Shown in pieces: positions 33,545-48,023 of a DNA stretch of 64,000 nt; position 1 is the first letter of the stretch, and each line of letters starts with the position of its first letter. The translations under genes were made by a program, and so were the position numbers. The notes beneath the pieces were generated by a model. It saw only the letters and a list, made by a program, of their open reading frames with translations, did not search any database and was not told the DNA's origin. The stretch comes from Ifrita kowaldi (Eukaryota; Chordata; Aves; Passeriformes; Cinclosomatidae): the NCBI GenBank assembly GCA_013398055.1, contig VZRS01003931.1:1-64000 (forward strand), written 5' to 3'.

Positions 33545-34170
33545 CCAAAAATTCCTGCTCCCTTCAGGGGAAAGGATGGCACTGGATACAAGGGAGTGCT
33601 GATTTCCCTGTTGTTTCTATAAACTCCAAGTAGGTCCAGGTTCCACTGTTCCTTTTGAGACAACTCCGGGAACTCTCCTGCTTCACACCAGCAAAACGAC
33701 GAACCACACTCGTGGGGTTTAAAAGTTTCCGAGTTGTGTTAGCACGATATCCAAACTTGGAATTCCTCCCAAAGGAAGAGACCAACCCCCCCCAAGACCC
33801 AACTCATTATAGTTTCTGGGTTATAATTTCTTTCTCTCATTCATCACACAGCCTTGGAAATGCTCTTTCCGCAGACAAGAGGGCCATGAAGTAATAAAGA
33901 CAATGACGTTTCTGACAATAAAGAAGAAAAAAATAGAACTTTAAACCAGCGGTTTAGAGGAGGATTTATTAGGAAGGAAACCTTTGTACATTGAGAGGTA
34001 ATGTAGTGCAGGTGGAACTAGCACACGCCTGTCTGCACTTGATCATTTAGGATATCCCAGAGTTGCTGATGCAGACCTAAATGGAGGGAGGAGAAAGTGC
34101 TTCCCATGTCCTGAAAACACCTTCTCTGCTTTAATAGGGCGGGGAATCTGTGTTATTCAATAATATTCAA
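33545..34170. other. Downstream flank of the CpG island, no gene seen
   Basis: GC content falls sharply. No coding potential is recognised. Confidence 0.5.
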
Positions 34171-34189
34171 TAAATAAGAGAAGGGAACA

Positions 34190-34265
34190 TCTTTTATTTG
34201 GGAACTGGCACCAAATGATCTTTAAGGTCCTTTCCAATCCAAGCCAAATAATTCTATGATTTTAT
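34190..34265 (+). mobile_element. CR1-type LINE 3' end fragment
   Basis: The tract ATGATCTTTAAGGTCCTTTCC followed by ATTCTATGATTTTA matches the characteristic 3' terminus of avian CR1 elements in sense orientation. The fragment is short, as 5'-truncated CR1 copies usually are. Confidence 0.65.
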
Positions 34266-37200
34266 ATCAGTTTTTAATTCACTTTGTCCATTTTGTGTCA
34301 AATTTCTTTTGGAGTCTTTCTGGGTCTTTGCTGCATCATTAATTCCTTCTGTTCCCTGTTTTTGTCAGCTGAAGTCTTCCAATGAGGGGCTGTGAGCTGT
34401 GCTTGGGAGTGAGTGAGGGATCTTCATGTTGCACAGGTGAGGCTCTAGGAGATGCACCGTGTACTGAAAAAGCAGTAAGGCCCTTTTATTATTTTATTTA
34501 GATTATTGTTGGAAATCTAATGGAATCGAGGCACACCAACAATCCATCTTTGCCCACATGAGATCCACGTTTCCACAGGACATGAAGTGTAAAGTGGTTT
34601 TGTAGGGCCCAGCTGAGAACTGTGAGCCAGCTTCGCAAACCCATCGATTTTGGTTAAGATAAATTAAATGTCAGATAGGATTTCCTCTGAAGCACCAAGG
34701 CTGAGGAGGCTGGGTAGAACCCATCAGATCATTCTGAACAAAAGATATTTTAGGAATAAAGCTGGAAGTGCATTGCCAGCTCAGACATGAGCACCAGAGC
34801 CTGGTGCAGAGACATCAGGCTGGGTCTGCACCCAACCTCACACCTGAGCCTGAACTCATGAATCCAGAACTCATTTACACTGAACAGTCTGGCCTGTAAA
34901 CAGGCAAAGCTTAAGCTGAGCTCCGTAGAGCTGGAGCACTCCCGAGGGGAGAGGTTTAAACTTTAGCACAGACCAATTCCCTCTTCTGTGCTCCAGAGTG
35001 AGGACAGGAAATGTGTGGGTGAGCTTGGGATATTAGGGAGACAAACCCCAGGGAAATCTCAAATAGATGCAAATCTTCAAAACGAGGAATTCTGTCTAGT
35101 TAGCACTCGCTGGAGATTTTTATCAGGTGTTTCTGAGTGGACTGCGTGACCATCCATAATTAAGGTCTGGTGAAAGTTTATTGTATAAGCGTGCTGGAAT
35201 TTTGGTTTGGTTTTGTAATAAAGGAATCCCACTGAGTCATGGCTACTAAATGGACTCATAGAGGACACAGATCTCTTCTGCAGAGCTAACACAAATGTAA
35301 AGAACTGAAATTAATTTGTTTTTTTAGTCCGGGCGAAAGGAGCCACATCTTAAATAAGGCTTGGCTTGATGACACGAAGGCTTTGCTGTATTACTGGTTC
35401 CTACCTGCTCCTGTTCCTGCCCTGGCAACAAGGCACACCAACCCTTAGCTCTGCACCGTGAACCAGATCAGGACACTGATCCAGCTGAAAAACAAACCAG
35501 CTGAAAAGCTCTATAAATGTTTTATGTAAAATATATAAACACATTTAAAATAGATGGATATCTTTTTAAAGCCAAATAGAGTTCCCCAATCTAGTTTATA
35601 ATTCAGAGATGGAATGGAGGGATGAGATTCTTCCCTAGAATTGCTAAGGAAGCAGTCAGAAGAGCAAAGTGGCTAAATATGAAACTGTTCCTGGTGAAGA
35701 AGGATCCCAAACCGCAGCTGAATATTCAGTTTGCAAAGTGTGAATTAATTGCTCCACTGGATTGTTGTGCTGGCAGTTAATGTGTTGTGTAAACCTGAAG
35801 AGAAGGCTCAGATGTAAATGTTTTGCATGGAAAACATCCCAAGATTCGGGAGAGAAATAGTTTCTGGGGTAACACTCAAATGGTGACTTTGGTTAAATGA
35901 ATGTTGCTGAGAATCTCAGTCCACTGTGCCTTCTCTGGCACCTCTCACAAGCCCCACACTCTGCTGGTCTTCACTACTGATTTTGAAACACCAAAGCTCT
36001 GCACAACTCAAGGAGTTTTTATTTACTAGCACTTCTGCTGAATTACTTGTGCGGCTTTTTGAGAGCTGCAAAGACTCTCTGTCCCAAAATCCAGCAATCT
36101 CAGGTCGAGTTTTATCTGCTCTCAGTGCTGATAATTTCCTCTGTGTGATTTGTACAGTAACCACTGTGTGGGAAAGATTATGGGCCACACACCTGAGCAG
36201 TGCATGTGTCAGGATTAAAATGCAGCTTCCTGGCAAACAGAATTAAAAATATCAACTGAATAAACTTGCATGTTCACAGATTATTAATTCTTTTATTTCA
36301 TGGGAAGATTCAGACAGCTTTTTTTTTTTTTAAATCTGAAAATAGGTATTCAATAAGCAAAATAATAGGAAAAATAACAGCAGGAAAATTGGATGAGAAA
36401 GCAAAAATCACACCACACAAAGACCTATAGATTAGTTTAATCCCATTAAAGTTGCATAAAACTTGGTAGCTGTGTGTGTGGCTATTGTCCTCTTGTGGGA
36501 ATGTGCAAGGAATATATGACTGCACAGCATTAATTTGGGACTCAACTTTGATGTTTCATCACAAACAAACCGAAATTCCCAACCCACACATAAGAATGTA
36601 AACACAATTAAAAAACAAATCCCACAAACAAGGAGAGAGAGTCATCCCAGGAATTTATGATTAAATGGCCTGGAATCTCCCTTTGTGGAAAGCAGAGGGA
36701 TGGAAGCACGTGTGCATGAGGACACAGGGCATTCTGGTGAATCCAAGGTCCCAAACACAGTTTGGATTCATTCTGCCAGATTCTAGAACTTCTTCTGTTG
36801 CTTTTGCAGTATTTTGTTATGTTTGCTGCAAATTATTGCTACCTGTGCATTGCATACTGTATTTTATAGGGAGCAGAGTCCCAGGGGCTGGAATTTATAA
36901 ATGGGAGCAAACAGGACTATTAAGAAATAAAACATAAGAATCTTGTGTGCGTTAGTAATGATTTCAGACTATTTTACATTATCTTTCCTCGTGGTGTTTC
37001 GTTAACAGTGGGCAGTTATTAACAATGTTGGAGTACTTTATTTGATGGATCTGTAGAATGTTTTCATTAGATGTAAACAGACTGATTCTCTGCTTCCAGA
37101 AAAGTGCCTGTTGGCAGATATAAAGGGGGCATCTGGCTTTTCTTACGAGGGGAACAACCCATCTGGCTTTTTGCAGTGGAGCAGATATGATAATATAAGG

Positions 37201-40200
37201 ATGAAAAAAAGTACATTAAGCAAATCACTTTCTGGGTTTGCTGTTGTGAATAATATTGATGCCTATTCCTAATTTTTATATGATACTGTTGAAATGCTGC
37301 AGCTGCTTTGTAACCAACTCAGATTTCTCTTTATCATAATGCTTCTGTTGCAGTATTTTAAATGAAAGTTCAGAAGTACTTCACCAAGACAAATACTGTA
37401 GCAAGAGATAAAATAATATTGCATTAGGCCAATTTTGGGTCCCACTGAATTCTCCATTATTATTTTACAGGAGTGGACTTGATCTTTCGTGGTGCTTAGA
37501 CCAAAAGCCTGACTCCCCTTCCTTATTAATTTCTTGAAGAAAAGAGATAAGGTACCACCAAGTTTCCAGCAATTATTTCTGTATAGCAAGTATGGTGCTC
37601 AATTTACTTTATAGCCTGTCATTGCAGCACTATTCTCTTAGTTAAAACTGATACCAGATACTGAGTAGAGTTGATCCAGTTCAAGAATATTATCTATACA
37701 GTTTTGTGCCTGGGAGGTACCGCTGCTCTCTGATACAGAGTCTGTTGTAAATAATGTGCTCCTGCAGGGTTTAGAATTTGACCTCCAGCCACATTTGTTC
37801 TGCTAACTGGTTAAAAACAAACTTGATTTTCTGTCTGTGTTTATGAGCTTCTTGGGCAGCTGGGCCAGAGGAAAGGGCTGTGTGTGTCCAGGGGTGTTAT
37901 CCTGTCCCTAACAGGAAACACTTCCCCTTGGAGTCCCCAGTGAGGCTGTGCAGCTCAGATCTTCCTGGAGAGGCAGGAGCCACGGGAAGTCTGCAGCACA
38001 GCTCCTGGTGGGGCAAGCTCCCGGCCACGAGGGTTTGGGAGCAGCAGCAGCAGTGTCCATGGAATGCACAGCACAGTGTGGTTTTCCTGGAGCGTGTTCA
38101 GGCCTTGCTCAGTCATTATTGCAAGGTCAAAGAGCACCTTTATTTCTCCAGCATGAATGCAAAATACTCGGTAGGTGTGAGTTTGGGGAGTTTGATCACC
38201 TTTCATTTGGAGCTGTCTGCTAGAGGATAATCCTTGGGCCAGTCTTCTTCCAGTTTCACAAGGTGCTCTCTGCTTCAGCAAGGCCTGTTTGGCCACACAA
38301 CGTGTTGAAGACGCTTCCATTTGGAAAACTAAACCAGAGATCACCTTGGTTCATGCCACCACAACATCTTTCAAATAATTTTCAAAAGCAGAATCTCTCA
38401 AGGTGTCCCTTTTTTGTGGTATTTCACCCAGCCCTACATTTACAGCCTTGAGCCTGGGCTCAAGAAATTACTTCAGCAAGTCCTGAGTGTCAAACCAGGC
38501 CCAGGTACTGTGACAGCTGTGCAAAGAATGGTAAAGGATAAAGATAATGATCCTAAAACTCCTAAAAACTGACAGGTTCCTTTCATCAATTCTTCATCAA
38601 CAGATTGCTGCAAGCCCTTCAGCACAGCAGGTGCCAGAGCAATTTAAATGTGCACATAGAAAATATCTCCACAGAGATTACTGCTTTGGTGCCTGATTTT
38701 CACTCACTTCTGGAATGGAAGAGAGGCTCAGTGTCCGTTTATTTAACAGTGTTTAGCACCACCCTACAGCAGAGTGAAGAAGCATCTTGATATCAGGCCA
38801 TGTTGAAATGTTTGTTAGAGAGGCAAAATGTACTGAGATAATTTGACATTTCTTTTGTCCGTGGAGTTTTCAGTTACTAACGTTGCCCTGGAACACCTCA
38901 GGTATTTACAAATCAATTTTTAATAACAGCAATATACATCCCAAAGGAATGTGGGATGGCTGCAAGTCTCATCAAGCTCTAACACAGATCTGGAGCCATA
39001 CTAGTTAAACACACTTTTCTTCAAAACTCTGCTCAGGCAGAGTGACATATTTCTAGTGAGACTCTTCAGTCTACACCAAAAAATAGACATATCCTGAGGA
39101 AAAACAAGATCCATCCAAATAATTGCTATGTGCTGCAGCTGGAGCTCTGTTTCCAGAAAATAGCTAAATATAAACATTCCTGACTGGATGGGTGGGAAGC
39201 CAAGGCTGCCTTGCAGCAAAGATACCCACGAAATAGGATTATCTATTAACAAGCTAATCCACAAGAATTCCTTCTGCACTGAGAAGGAGATCAGAGAAAG
39301 AAGCAATACAGCACAATGATATAATTAATAGGACTTCTCTGGAAATGCCACTGTGGCATCTGCTACGAGTTGTTTCTCACATTCCTGGACCAAGCTACTT
39401 CATTTCCAAATCCAGAGGTTACATTTTGCTGGCTGTCAGTCAGGAACTCTGCACACCATCCCAGGGGACCTGCAGCTCTGGTTTTCCTCTGCTTGCTGCA
39501 GTGCCACTGGAGATGATGTAAGAAGGAGCCACAAGTTCGGTGGTGCTGTCCCAGATTCCAGCTTGGAAAGGACACTGCAACCCCAGCTGTATGACTTTAT
39601 ATAATCTTTGTACTTGTACATCACTTCTGCTTTTTTAGGTGACCTCTAAAATAGAAATCTGAAGTGTCACAACAATAATACAGCTGTAAAAATAGAATAA
39701 ACCTTTCATAGGAATACTTTAACACAATTCTGTCACAACTTGGAGCTGGGTTTTGCCAGACCCAGTCATTAAATCCTGCATAAATCCTGTACTTTGGGCT
39801 CTTTTCTGGAGAAATGTAATTCTGCAGAGTTGCCACCTGAAATCCCGGACCAGATGCCACAGATTTTCGGAGAGTTTTCATGGATGTATTACACGAGCTT
39901 CCTGGCCATAATTATGGATCTTTTCAGTAATGAGAGTCCTCCGTGGTGCTTCCCCATGACGCTGAATTCAGATGCAAGGGGTGGTGGTAAGTCCGGTTAA
40001 AAACAAAGGTGCTGCGTGTGACACAGCACATTCCAACCTGGTTCTCCTCCTGCCAGTTCTCCCCCTGAGCACTCAGGTCATCATCTGCGGAAACCAAGGA
40101 TTTTGTGCTTTGGTACACAAGCCTATTTGAGGGTATTTTATAGGCCCGTCTTGTCAAACGCTGAGAGCAGCCCTCAGAGACTGTTCTGACCAGTTTTAGC

Positions 40201-40380
40201 AGCCTGCCTTGAATTCAAGCTATGCGTGACTTGGGAAGAACGAGCTCGTTAAATACATTCCAGAGGTGACTTAGCATAAGAAAGAAACACACCTCTTCCG
40301 TGCAGGGCTAGCAAATGTGCTGCTAAATCAGGTGGCGTTTGCCTGGGAATAATTTGCTTGGCTCAAGTTAAGATTCTGCT
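34266..40380. other. Gene-poor region
   Basis: AT-rich, no convincing exon, RNA gene or intact transposon. Open frames are under 130 codons. Blocks such as 36.9-37.5 kb are free of obvious repeats. Confidence 0.45.
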
Positions 40381-40382
40381 GC

Positions 40383-40470
40383 CTGAACATAATAACAGAG
40401 GTTGGGATAAAGCAACATAATAAAAGTCTGAACGTAGTAAATGTCTGAACATAATAAAAGAGGTTGGGAT
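40383..40470. repeat. Small local duplication, 62-bp spacing
   Basis: A 26-base sequence beginning CTGAACATAATAA and ending GAGGTTGGGAT occurs at 40383 and again at 40445 with one mismatch. A partial third copy (AACATAATAAAAGTCTGAACG) lies between them. Confidence 0.7.
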
Positions 40471-43400
40471 GAGGCATGTCTGCCTCCAGCCTGGTCACCC
40501 ACACTTCTAAGAGCTTCAAAATACTGAAAGAAGTAAAAATAGGTGGACTGGGAAAATGAAGGAATCTGGTATGAAAGAGTTACTTTCAGAACTAGAATAT
40601 GTCTGTGACTGCAGTCAGATATTTTAAATAGATCTTCACCAGAAGAGCCTTCATTTGTGTTTTGACCAACGTGTTCCTATGATGGACCTGACTGAAAAGA
40701 GCCTGCTCCATGCCAGTTCTCTCCTGGACTGGATTCATTATTGCACAGTAAAACAAGAAATGTGCTCAAGAGATTCCTTTAATAATAATTTTAATAAAAA
40801 CTCAAGGGATGCCAGGTGAAATGGAACACAGATCTGTCATGTAATATTCACTGAAGTACATAAATTAAATGTTCTCTTTTGGTCATAGCCCACTTTAACT
40901 TTCCCTTTTGATTGAAATGTGGAGCCCAGCTCTGAATTCAGAAGAAATGCAACAACTACAGTTTGTCCTCCTCAGAGAAGGGGTATTTAGGAACCAGCTG
41001 CTCTGGGAATATCATCTGCTGTATCCTGGTGTGTTTGCTGACAGGAAGTGATTTGACGTTAAATCTACTCAAGATCAGAAATCACTGCTCACTTCTAGTG
41101 TTATCCTTTCTACATTTTTCAGAAGATTCAATGGTCAAGGTAATGCTCATTATATATTAAAAACTGGAAAAAAAAAAACCAACTAATCAAGCAAAAAAGC
41201 CAAACCCACGAATTCTACATCCCTGCTTAAGTGAGGGCTATCCAAACTATCAATCTGCATACCAGGGTTTAGCCAGTTAAGAATTTCTTCAGCTGTGGGA
41301 CTGAAATATATCCCCAAAAATGAATTACCAAAACAATATTCTCAACTGCCTACTCCATCCCATAGATCCAGCAATTCCCTCCTGTGACTGAAGATGCTTT
41401 ACTTTTGGTTGTGCAGCTCACAGGACATCTTTTGATTTCTAGCCCAGCTGCATTCCTCATCAGCTGTGGAAGTTCCCCTCTGCTGATGAGTCCAAGTTTG
41501 TCTTCTTTACTCATAACACTTGGTCCTTCTTAATCTCTTTTCCCCTAATCATTAAAAGCACTTTGCAGATATTAACGTGCAGATTTGCCTGCTGGCAGAC
41601 TCCCAGTTTCCAGTCCAGGTTACTGATTTTGAAACCGTGGTTTAGTCCCTACAGCACAACAAAGAATCTGTTTAACAGAACTCAAGGAGCTGCTTTTATT
41701 CTTATTTACATCAGCTTGTATTTGTCTTTATTCTTTTGATAATTGTGGAAATTAACTCAGCACTGCTCTTGCTCTCTGCGAGAAGGAAACTTCCTGAGTG
41801 GTTTCATTTGCTGCTGGGGATAGGAAGGCTCGTGTGTGGAATTTTTGGAAGAATTTGCCAGATAAGGCCCCAGGTCCAAGCCAGGCATGCTATTTTTATC
41901 TCTGATATGACTCTGAGTTGCAGCAGTGATGTTACAGTAGCAGTTAATTTGCGGTTCAAAGCGAGGTAAAAGGCAACTTGATACTCAGTAATTTCGTATT
42001 ATTAAACATTGGTGATGAACTGTTACTTCTGAAAAGGCTATTTTGTAAGTCCATCACAAGGAAATTCCTTTTTCTTGGCATTGGGATGTTGCTTCCATGG
42101 ATTTGGCACAGAGCAGTGTGAATCCATCACATTGTTGCAATCCAGAGCAAACTTTGGTTCAAATAAGATAATACTCAAATGAAATAAGGGGACAGCTGGA
42201 TTAATGATGGTTAGCTGTCTGTGCACAAACAAAAATGCTGATACCAACACAGACTTTTCAGCTCAGCAGAACCTCTGCAAACAGCGACGTTCTCTGCCTG
42301 GCTCCAGCAACACTGCAGGTGTGGGTATGAGTAAAGGAGCAGGTGAAAAACCTGTCCCTGGATGACACCAAGCTCAGGGAGAAAAAGAGTCCTGGAGCCC
42401 TTGCCAAGTGTGGTCAGAGTACAACAAATGAAGATGAGCTTGCTCTAAACACTGCAGCTAAACTTTAAGCTGGTCTTAAAGGAACAGATCATGTGGTAGC
42501 TGAGGCTTGAACTTTTCTTGCTGCTCTCCGCTCTCAAGCTGCCTTTATAACAAAAAAATTCTCAGTGCCCAATTTCCCTTTTCCCTGAGGAATGGTTGGG
42601 TTTTGGGGATTTTTGCTGAATATCCTGGCTGCTCCTAGCTGAGCCCTGTGCTGGCAGCAGGATCTGATGGAGAATGAGCCCTGCTCAACCCCAGGTTTTG
42701 TAGTGGTTTCACTGCTTCAGCAAAGAGATTTGTGGGTTTATTTTCATATCAATTAATGCCCACAAGCACAGCAGGCAAAGTGCTTAGATTCAGCTGTTAC
42801 TTTTCCAATCCACATTGCTATGAGCACACACACTGATAATATTACTGACATTTGGACTTTTACTCCCTTACCTGTAACATTTCAGCTACAAAGCATAAAA
42901 AATCTGTGAGGATAATCCCACCAATCCAGCTGTTTTGTAATAGTTGTGACCTTCTGCTTGTCCTGGAAGCCTGAGGGTTAAAGAGCAGCTTTTTGGAAAC
43001 AACCTGTAGATCTTTGGCAACAATTTCAAAGTTTGATTTAAGTTCTTTCCCTTGCTCCATTACTCAGGGCTGCTCCTAACGAAGCTCCTTAGTGCCAGGA
43101 GAGCCGTGGGCATCCCTTCGGTCACTTGGCTTGTCCCTGAATGTCCCCTGCTGTCCCCCAGGGCTGTCCCTCCCTCGGGAGCACGGCAGTGCTAAGGTAG
43201 GAGTACCCTCTGCTGGCACGTTTTGTGCTGGGCTCTGTCCCACAGCTCTCCAGCCTGCTTCTGTTAGTCCGTAGCACATTTCCCAGTTGTCCCCACCTCC
43301 ACATATTCATTGGCAGATTTCCCTTCAGAGACATGTTTATACTTCAGCCCGTTTTACTATTCTACCTAAATTTTATATATTTTTTCATCATAGCGTGACA

Positions 43401-46320
43401 TAAGTCGTTGTAAATAATTTCTTTCGCTGCTTCGTTTTCAGGTCCTTGAGTTAAATATTTTTTCCAACAATCAGCACTTGGACAAAACATATTATAATTT
43501 GTTTTTAAGTGCTGATACACTCGATACCATACATGTTACATGGAATGCTGATGGGATTCCAGATCACATTCCAGGGATCACAGATATACTGAGAGTCTTG
43601 AGGAAGTTGCTATGACAGAAATCTAAGGGGGAGAAGGGTTTTGGTTTCTTTTCAACCACAAAAGTAAATAGCAGAGAAGAATCGCTCTTCTGGGACTGGG
43701 AAATGAAAATGTCTTGGGCTAGAGGTGAATCCAGGCCCTGTTTAGCCACTCTTAGCTGGAATTCAGAGAGGATACCCTGGGATCTGAGCCCTTCGGTGAG
43801 TCTTGAATACAATGGACACTGAGCATAGGTGGGAGAAAGGAGTAGCTGCAAGTGGAGATTAGAAATCCCCTCGGGGCGAGGAAGAAGGAACGGATTGTGC
43901 TGCCTGTGGTTTGCCCCATGGCTGGTTCTGAGCATTCCCTCTCCCAAATGCTCCAGTAGATTTTTAGGAAAGAGAAGCCCCAGTTCTCTCGGGCCCCTCA
44001 TTGTCCTGTAGTGTTTAACTCTGCTCTCTGCCCATCCCTGGCACAGAGGAACCAACTGCCCACCCTGGGGCCCCTCACAGATGTTTTGTGGGCTGCTTTA
44101 TAACGGGGTAGCTGCTGTGCATTGATGGAAAGCCACATAAAACCACGGCAGTTGCTCTTTAAGCTTCTTCAGTGCCAAGTGTCTAAAGCAAAACGTGGTG
44201 CTTCTGGTTCTGTAACAGCATCAGACCCATCCAGAACATCAAAGCTGTCACTGAGTAAGCAACACACAAGACGTGACAAAATAACACAGTAGGCTGCACA
44301 TAAAATAGTAAATGATTGTAGTTCTTTTCTGTGTTTACCTCAAATAATCCTTTGGAGGTCTGAAACAAAAGCGAGGCAGCGCTCGGTAGGTGTCAGTCCT
44401 TTGAGACTCATTCCACGGCTCCACCACCGCACCCATCAGTTGGGTAACATCTGAGCTGAGGAGGAAAACAACACAGCTGGATTTCCTTTCCTGTCCTTGA
44501 CACCTGGGGATCTCCGGTGACTGGCACGGCCCTGCTTGGATGTGTCACCTTGTGAGACAGCACTTCTTGGGGCAGCACCTTCCAGAGGTGTTGCATCAAA
44601 GAGGAATTCGCTTTGGAATGTCTGTGTTTCTACTGGTTGATACTGGCTATGAGTTCTTAATCACAGCTTTGCAGTTTACACTGCAGCCCGAAATGCCGTT
44701 GTATTCCCAATTTTGTCAAAAAGAACCATCTCAAAATGCTTTGACATCTGCTTTTCTGGAGAAATGGGATCTGCTTTCTTCCCCTGACAGCTCTGGCAAA
44801 CTGGGAAAGGCAGCTGTGGAATACCTGGTGGTTTACAAATCCAACACTGCTGCAAGAGTTCACAAGTCTGAAGCTGTGTGATCACTGCAGATTGAGAAGT
44901 CTGTTCAACGAATGGATTTGGATTTTCTCTTTCCAGGAGGGAAGTTGTGCAGTTTGGTTTGCTCTACCTTGCTGCTCTGATTCATATTTAGAGTCAGATG
45001 TAAGTAGAGCTCACCTCAACCCCTTCTTTCTTGGATTCAAAATCTCAGTGAGGTTGCAGATTTTTGCCTTAAGACCACTTGGCTTCTTTTCTAGGGTCTT
45101 CTGATTAGAATGATTTGTTTTCAGGAGGCTTTATCTGTCTTTAACTGTGCTTTGTAAACTGAGGGGCCAGATCCAGCCGAGATCAAAAGGTTCCCATCAG
45201 ATTAAGGGAGGGAGGTAAATGAAACCCCCTTCAGAATTCAGAGACACAGACAGAGCTGTCATTAGCAAAGCAGACAGTGGGATTTCTCTTCTCCAGCCAT
45301 AACTATTGGCCCTCTCATGCTCCTATGTGGTTATCAAACCTTGCACCACATTCTGATGTTGATAGCTCACCCAGTATCCCACTCTCAGTTATGCTGGATA
45401 ATCGCAAACTGCAGGGAGCGCGTTCATCTGAAGGACAGGAAACAGAAATGGGAAATTCCTGTTAAGGTACTGGTCCAATAATGCATTTATTAGGGGCTTG
45501 TCAGACAAGGGTAAAAAAAAGTTTAGTGTTTCTTGGCTTGACACTTTCTAAACCCTTCTTTCATCTCCCTCTTCCTCCTCATCCTCCCAAAAACAATGCT
45601 TACATCAAAGCGCTTTGACTTCAAAAATGTGCAGTCTTGAAATACAGTTCCACGATTTTCACGTCTCCAATCCCAGAAGTCTCACCTGGATCACCTAAGC
45701 TGCTTCCAGAGTGCATGTGTTGAAAATGATACAACTTTTTAAATTTGTTGAAGTAACTTTAGTCAGGGGTTTGTTCGCAGTCTCTGTGGCATATGCGGAC
45801 CCCCTTAAAGTAAACGAATACGGCAAACTTGCAGCAAATTTAGAGATTTGGGCCCTGTCCTTGCCCACGATGTAGTGTCAACAGCACACTCAATATTTAT
45901 CATTTCCAGCTATCATAAGGCAGTCACAATATTTGCCCAACTTTTTGAAATGACCGGAAATCCTTCAACGAATTAAATCTCCATATTAAATACCTCATTT
46001 AGCGGGGTAAGTGGTAATTGAAGGATGTGTAAGTGCATGGCACGGTGTCCAAGAGACTGCCACGATCTCCCTGCCGTTCCCGACTATTCAGCCGAGGCAG
46101 CAGCCGGGAGACAGAGAGCGTGTGTGCGTCTGGGAGAGGGTGGGGTGGAATATTCATGCCATTCAAAAGCCTCATGTTGTTACTTAACAACTACATTAAC
46201 CTCGTGTCACAAGTCATGACCTTGTGCTGACCCTGGCCAGCAGAGCAGCCCAGTTCTGAAGTACAAAACATGAAAGTGGCAGAAGGAAGGAGCAGAGGAG
46301 GAGGAGGAAAGCTCAGCTCT
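40471..46320. other. Gene-poor region
   Basis: No coding exon recognised. The block near 45.9-46.25 kb has complex non-repetitive sequence with few simple repeats and could be a conserved non-coding element; this is unproven here. Confidence 0.4.
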
Positions 46321-46322
46321 TC

Positions 46323-47066
46323 ATGGAAGAGGCTTCCAAAGCCATTCAGGCAAACGCGGAACAAAAGCCGCTGTGCATAGGCCATCCCCACCCAGGCCCT
46401 CACTCACTGGGAAGGGTTTTCCTGGGGAGTCTTTCAGAGGCAGCTGCAGCCTCACACGACCTTTCAACTGTGAGGTTCCTTTTAATGCCAGGAGCCCTGG
46501 TAAAGCAAAGGGAAGCAGTTGAGAGCACACAGACAGCAGCCTTTAGATCTCTCGTTTCTGTCCTGCTTTGCTTTGCAGCACAGCCCTGTTTGCACAAGCA
46601 CTGCTGGAAGCTCATCCCACCTGAATTGCAGAAATTCAGGGAGTGGAAAAACTTCACCACTCAAAGATGCTTTTTCTGTCGCTTTTTGGTCCCTGGAGTC
46701 GTTCTGATAGCAGGGATGGGATTTACAAGCCCAGCTCTGCAATGTCAGTATCAGAAAATGGGCAAAGGGACCCCAGTTTTAGTGAGAAGGAAGAAGGTGG
46801 GCTCTGATCGGCACGGGTGGAAGGGCAGCAGGAATCTGTTTTGCAAAGAACAGCTGGAAAAATTCTGTGGAGCTCTAAAAGGGTACTTTGAAGGCAGGCT
46901 GGGAATCTCAGTGAGGGCTCTGGATGAGAAATTCCTCTTGGTGAAGGGCTCTGAGGGGAAATATCAACTCACAGAAGCTCAGGCAAAGTGGGGTTTTCTC
47001 CTCTTATTTTCTAACAGAGCAGCAACAAAAGTGGTCACACCTCGGGGCGGCTTCAGTGAGCCTTGA
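46323..47066 (+). other. Unassigned long open reading frame (247 codons)
   Basis: ATG at 46323, stop ending at 47066. The product begins MEEASKAIQANAEQKPLCIG. It has no signal peptide, membrane segment, repeat or domain that I recognise. The length is uncommon by chance at roughly 50 percent GC but not decisive. A pyrimidine-rich tract ending CTTTGCAG near 46580 could be an acceptor inside it. It could be a chance frame, an old pseudogene or a lineage-specific transcript. Confidence 0.2.
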
Positions 47067-48020
47067 GGAATTATTCCCATGTTTTGCTGACCACAGATTT
47101 TGGTCAGCAAGCACCTCACTGCTCGGGGAAGCGCTGACCCATCTGACCAGTGGCTCATTTATTCATTTGCCCTTTCCAGCAGACATCAGGACAGGATGTT
47201 TTAGAGGAATTTCCATAAAGAGCCTTTCTAAAATAACCGACTTCAAAAAGAGGCTCTTGGTGCAAGCAGAGATTGGCTTCTGTTCTGAAGCTTGAGGTTT
47301 ATGAAAATCACTGTTTCTCTTTGATTTTCCAGTAGTAAATAATTATAGGTTTGACATCCTCAAGCTTTTAAGTACCATGAGTCAGACATCCAGCTATGTG
47401 ATGGTTCATAAAATTCTCACTAACCTAAAAATAATAAACACTGGGTTATTTTTGCTTTCTTCCTGGATTTGCATCCTTTAGGGTTACAGGTTTTGGGTTT
47501 TCTCCTGTGGCTGGTTAAAGTGTCCTCCTTATTCCGAAGGCTGAGGACTATATGTGCACAGCAAATTCTGGGAGTGAGGTCATCCAGAGAAGCTGGACAG
47601 CTCTCAGGAATTGCACCAAAACCCTGACAGCAAGGAAAGGAGCTCTGGCACTAAATCCTACAGGGTAACCGTGTGCCAGGCCAGGAAGATCCCAAATGCA
47701 TGAAGCCATATATTGTCCAAGGGCTCTATCTCCTGTTTGATCTCCAGGAGCCAGCAGCAGAGAGCCCTTCCCGTTTGACAACAGCCAGGCCAGGCCAGCC
47801 CAGCTGGGCCCTGCTCCCCTCCCACTTCCCTCTGCAGCTCCTGCCTTCAGCTCAAGGCTGCCGGCCCAGCTCGCCCTGTTTACATGTTTCCAAATTCAAG
47901 GAGGAAAAGGGAATATCAAACAGGCCTGGGCTCTTTTGAAGTGGCTGGAGGATGCTATCAGGTCCGGGGGGTGTGTTGTGCCTTTGAGGCTTGTTTGTCT
48001 TTCCCTGCTCCTTGAGTGCA
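47067..48020. other. No gene seen
   Basis: Short open frames only. No element recognised. Confidence 0.45.
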
Positions 48021-48023
48021 GGC

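Noticed and set aside
32404..33633. 409-codon plus-strand open frame in the CpG island
   Set aside because: Pro/Arg/Ser-rich low-complexity product driven by GC content and tandem repeats; stops are rare in all frames here.
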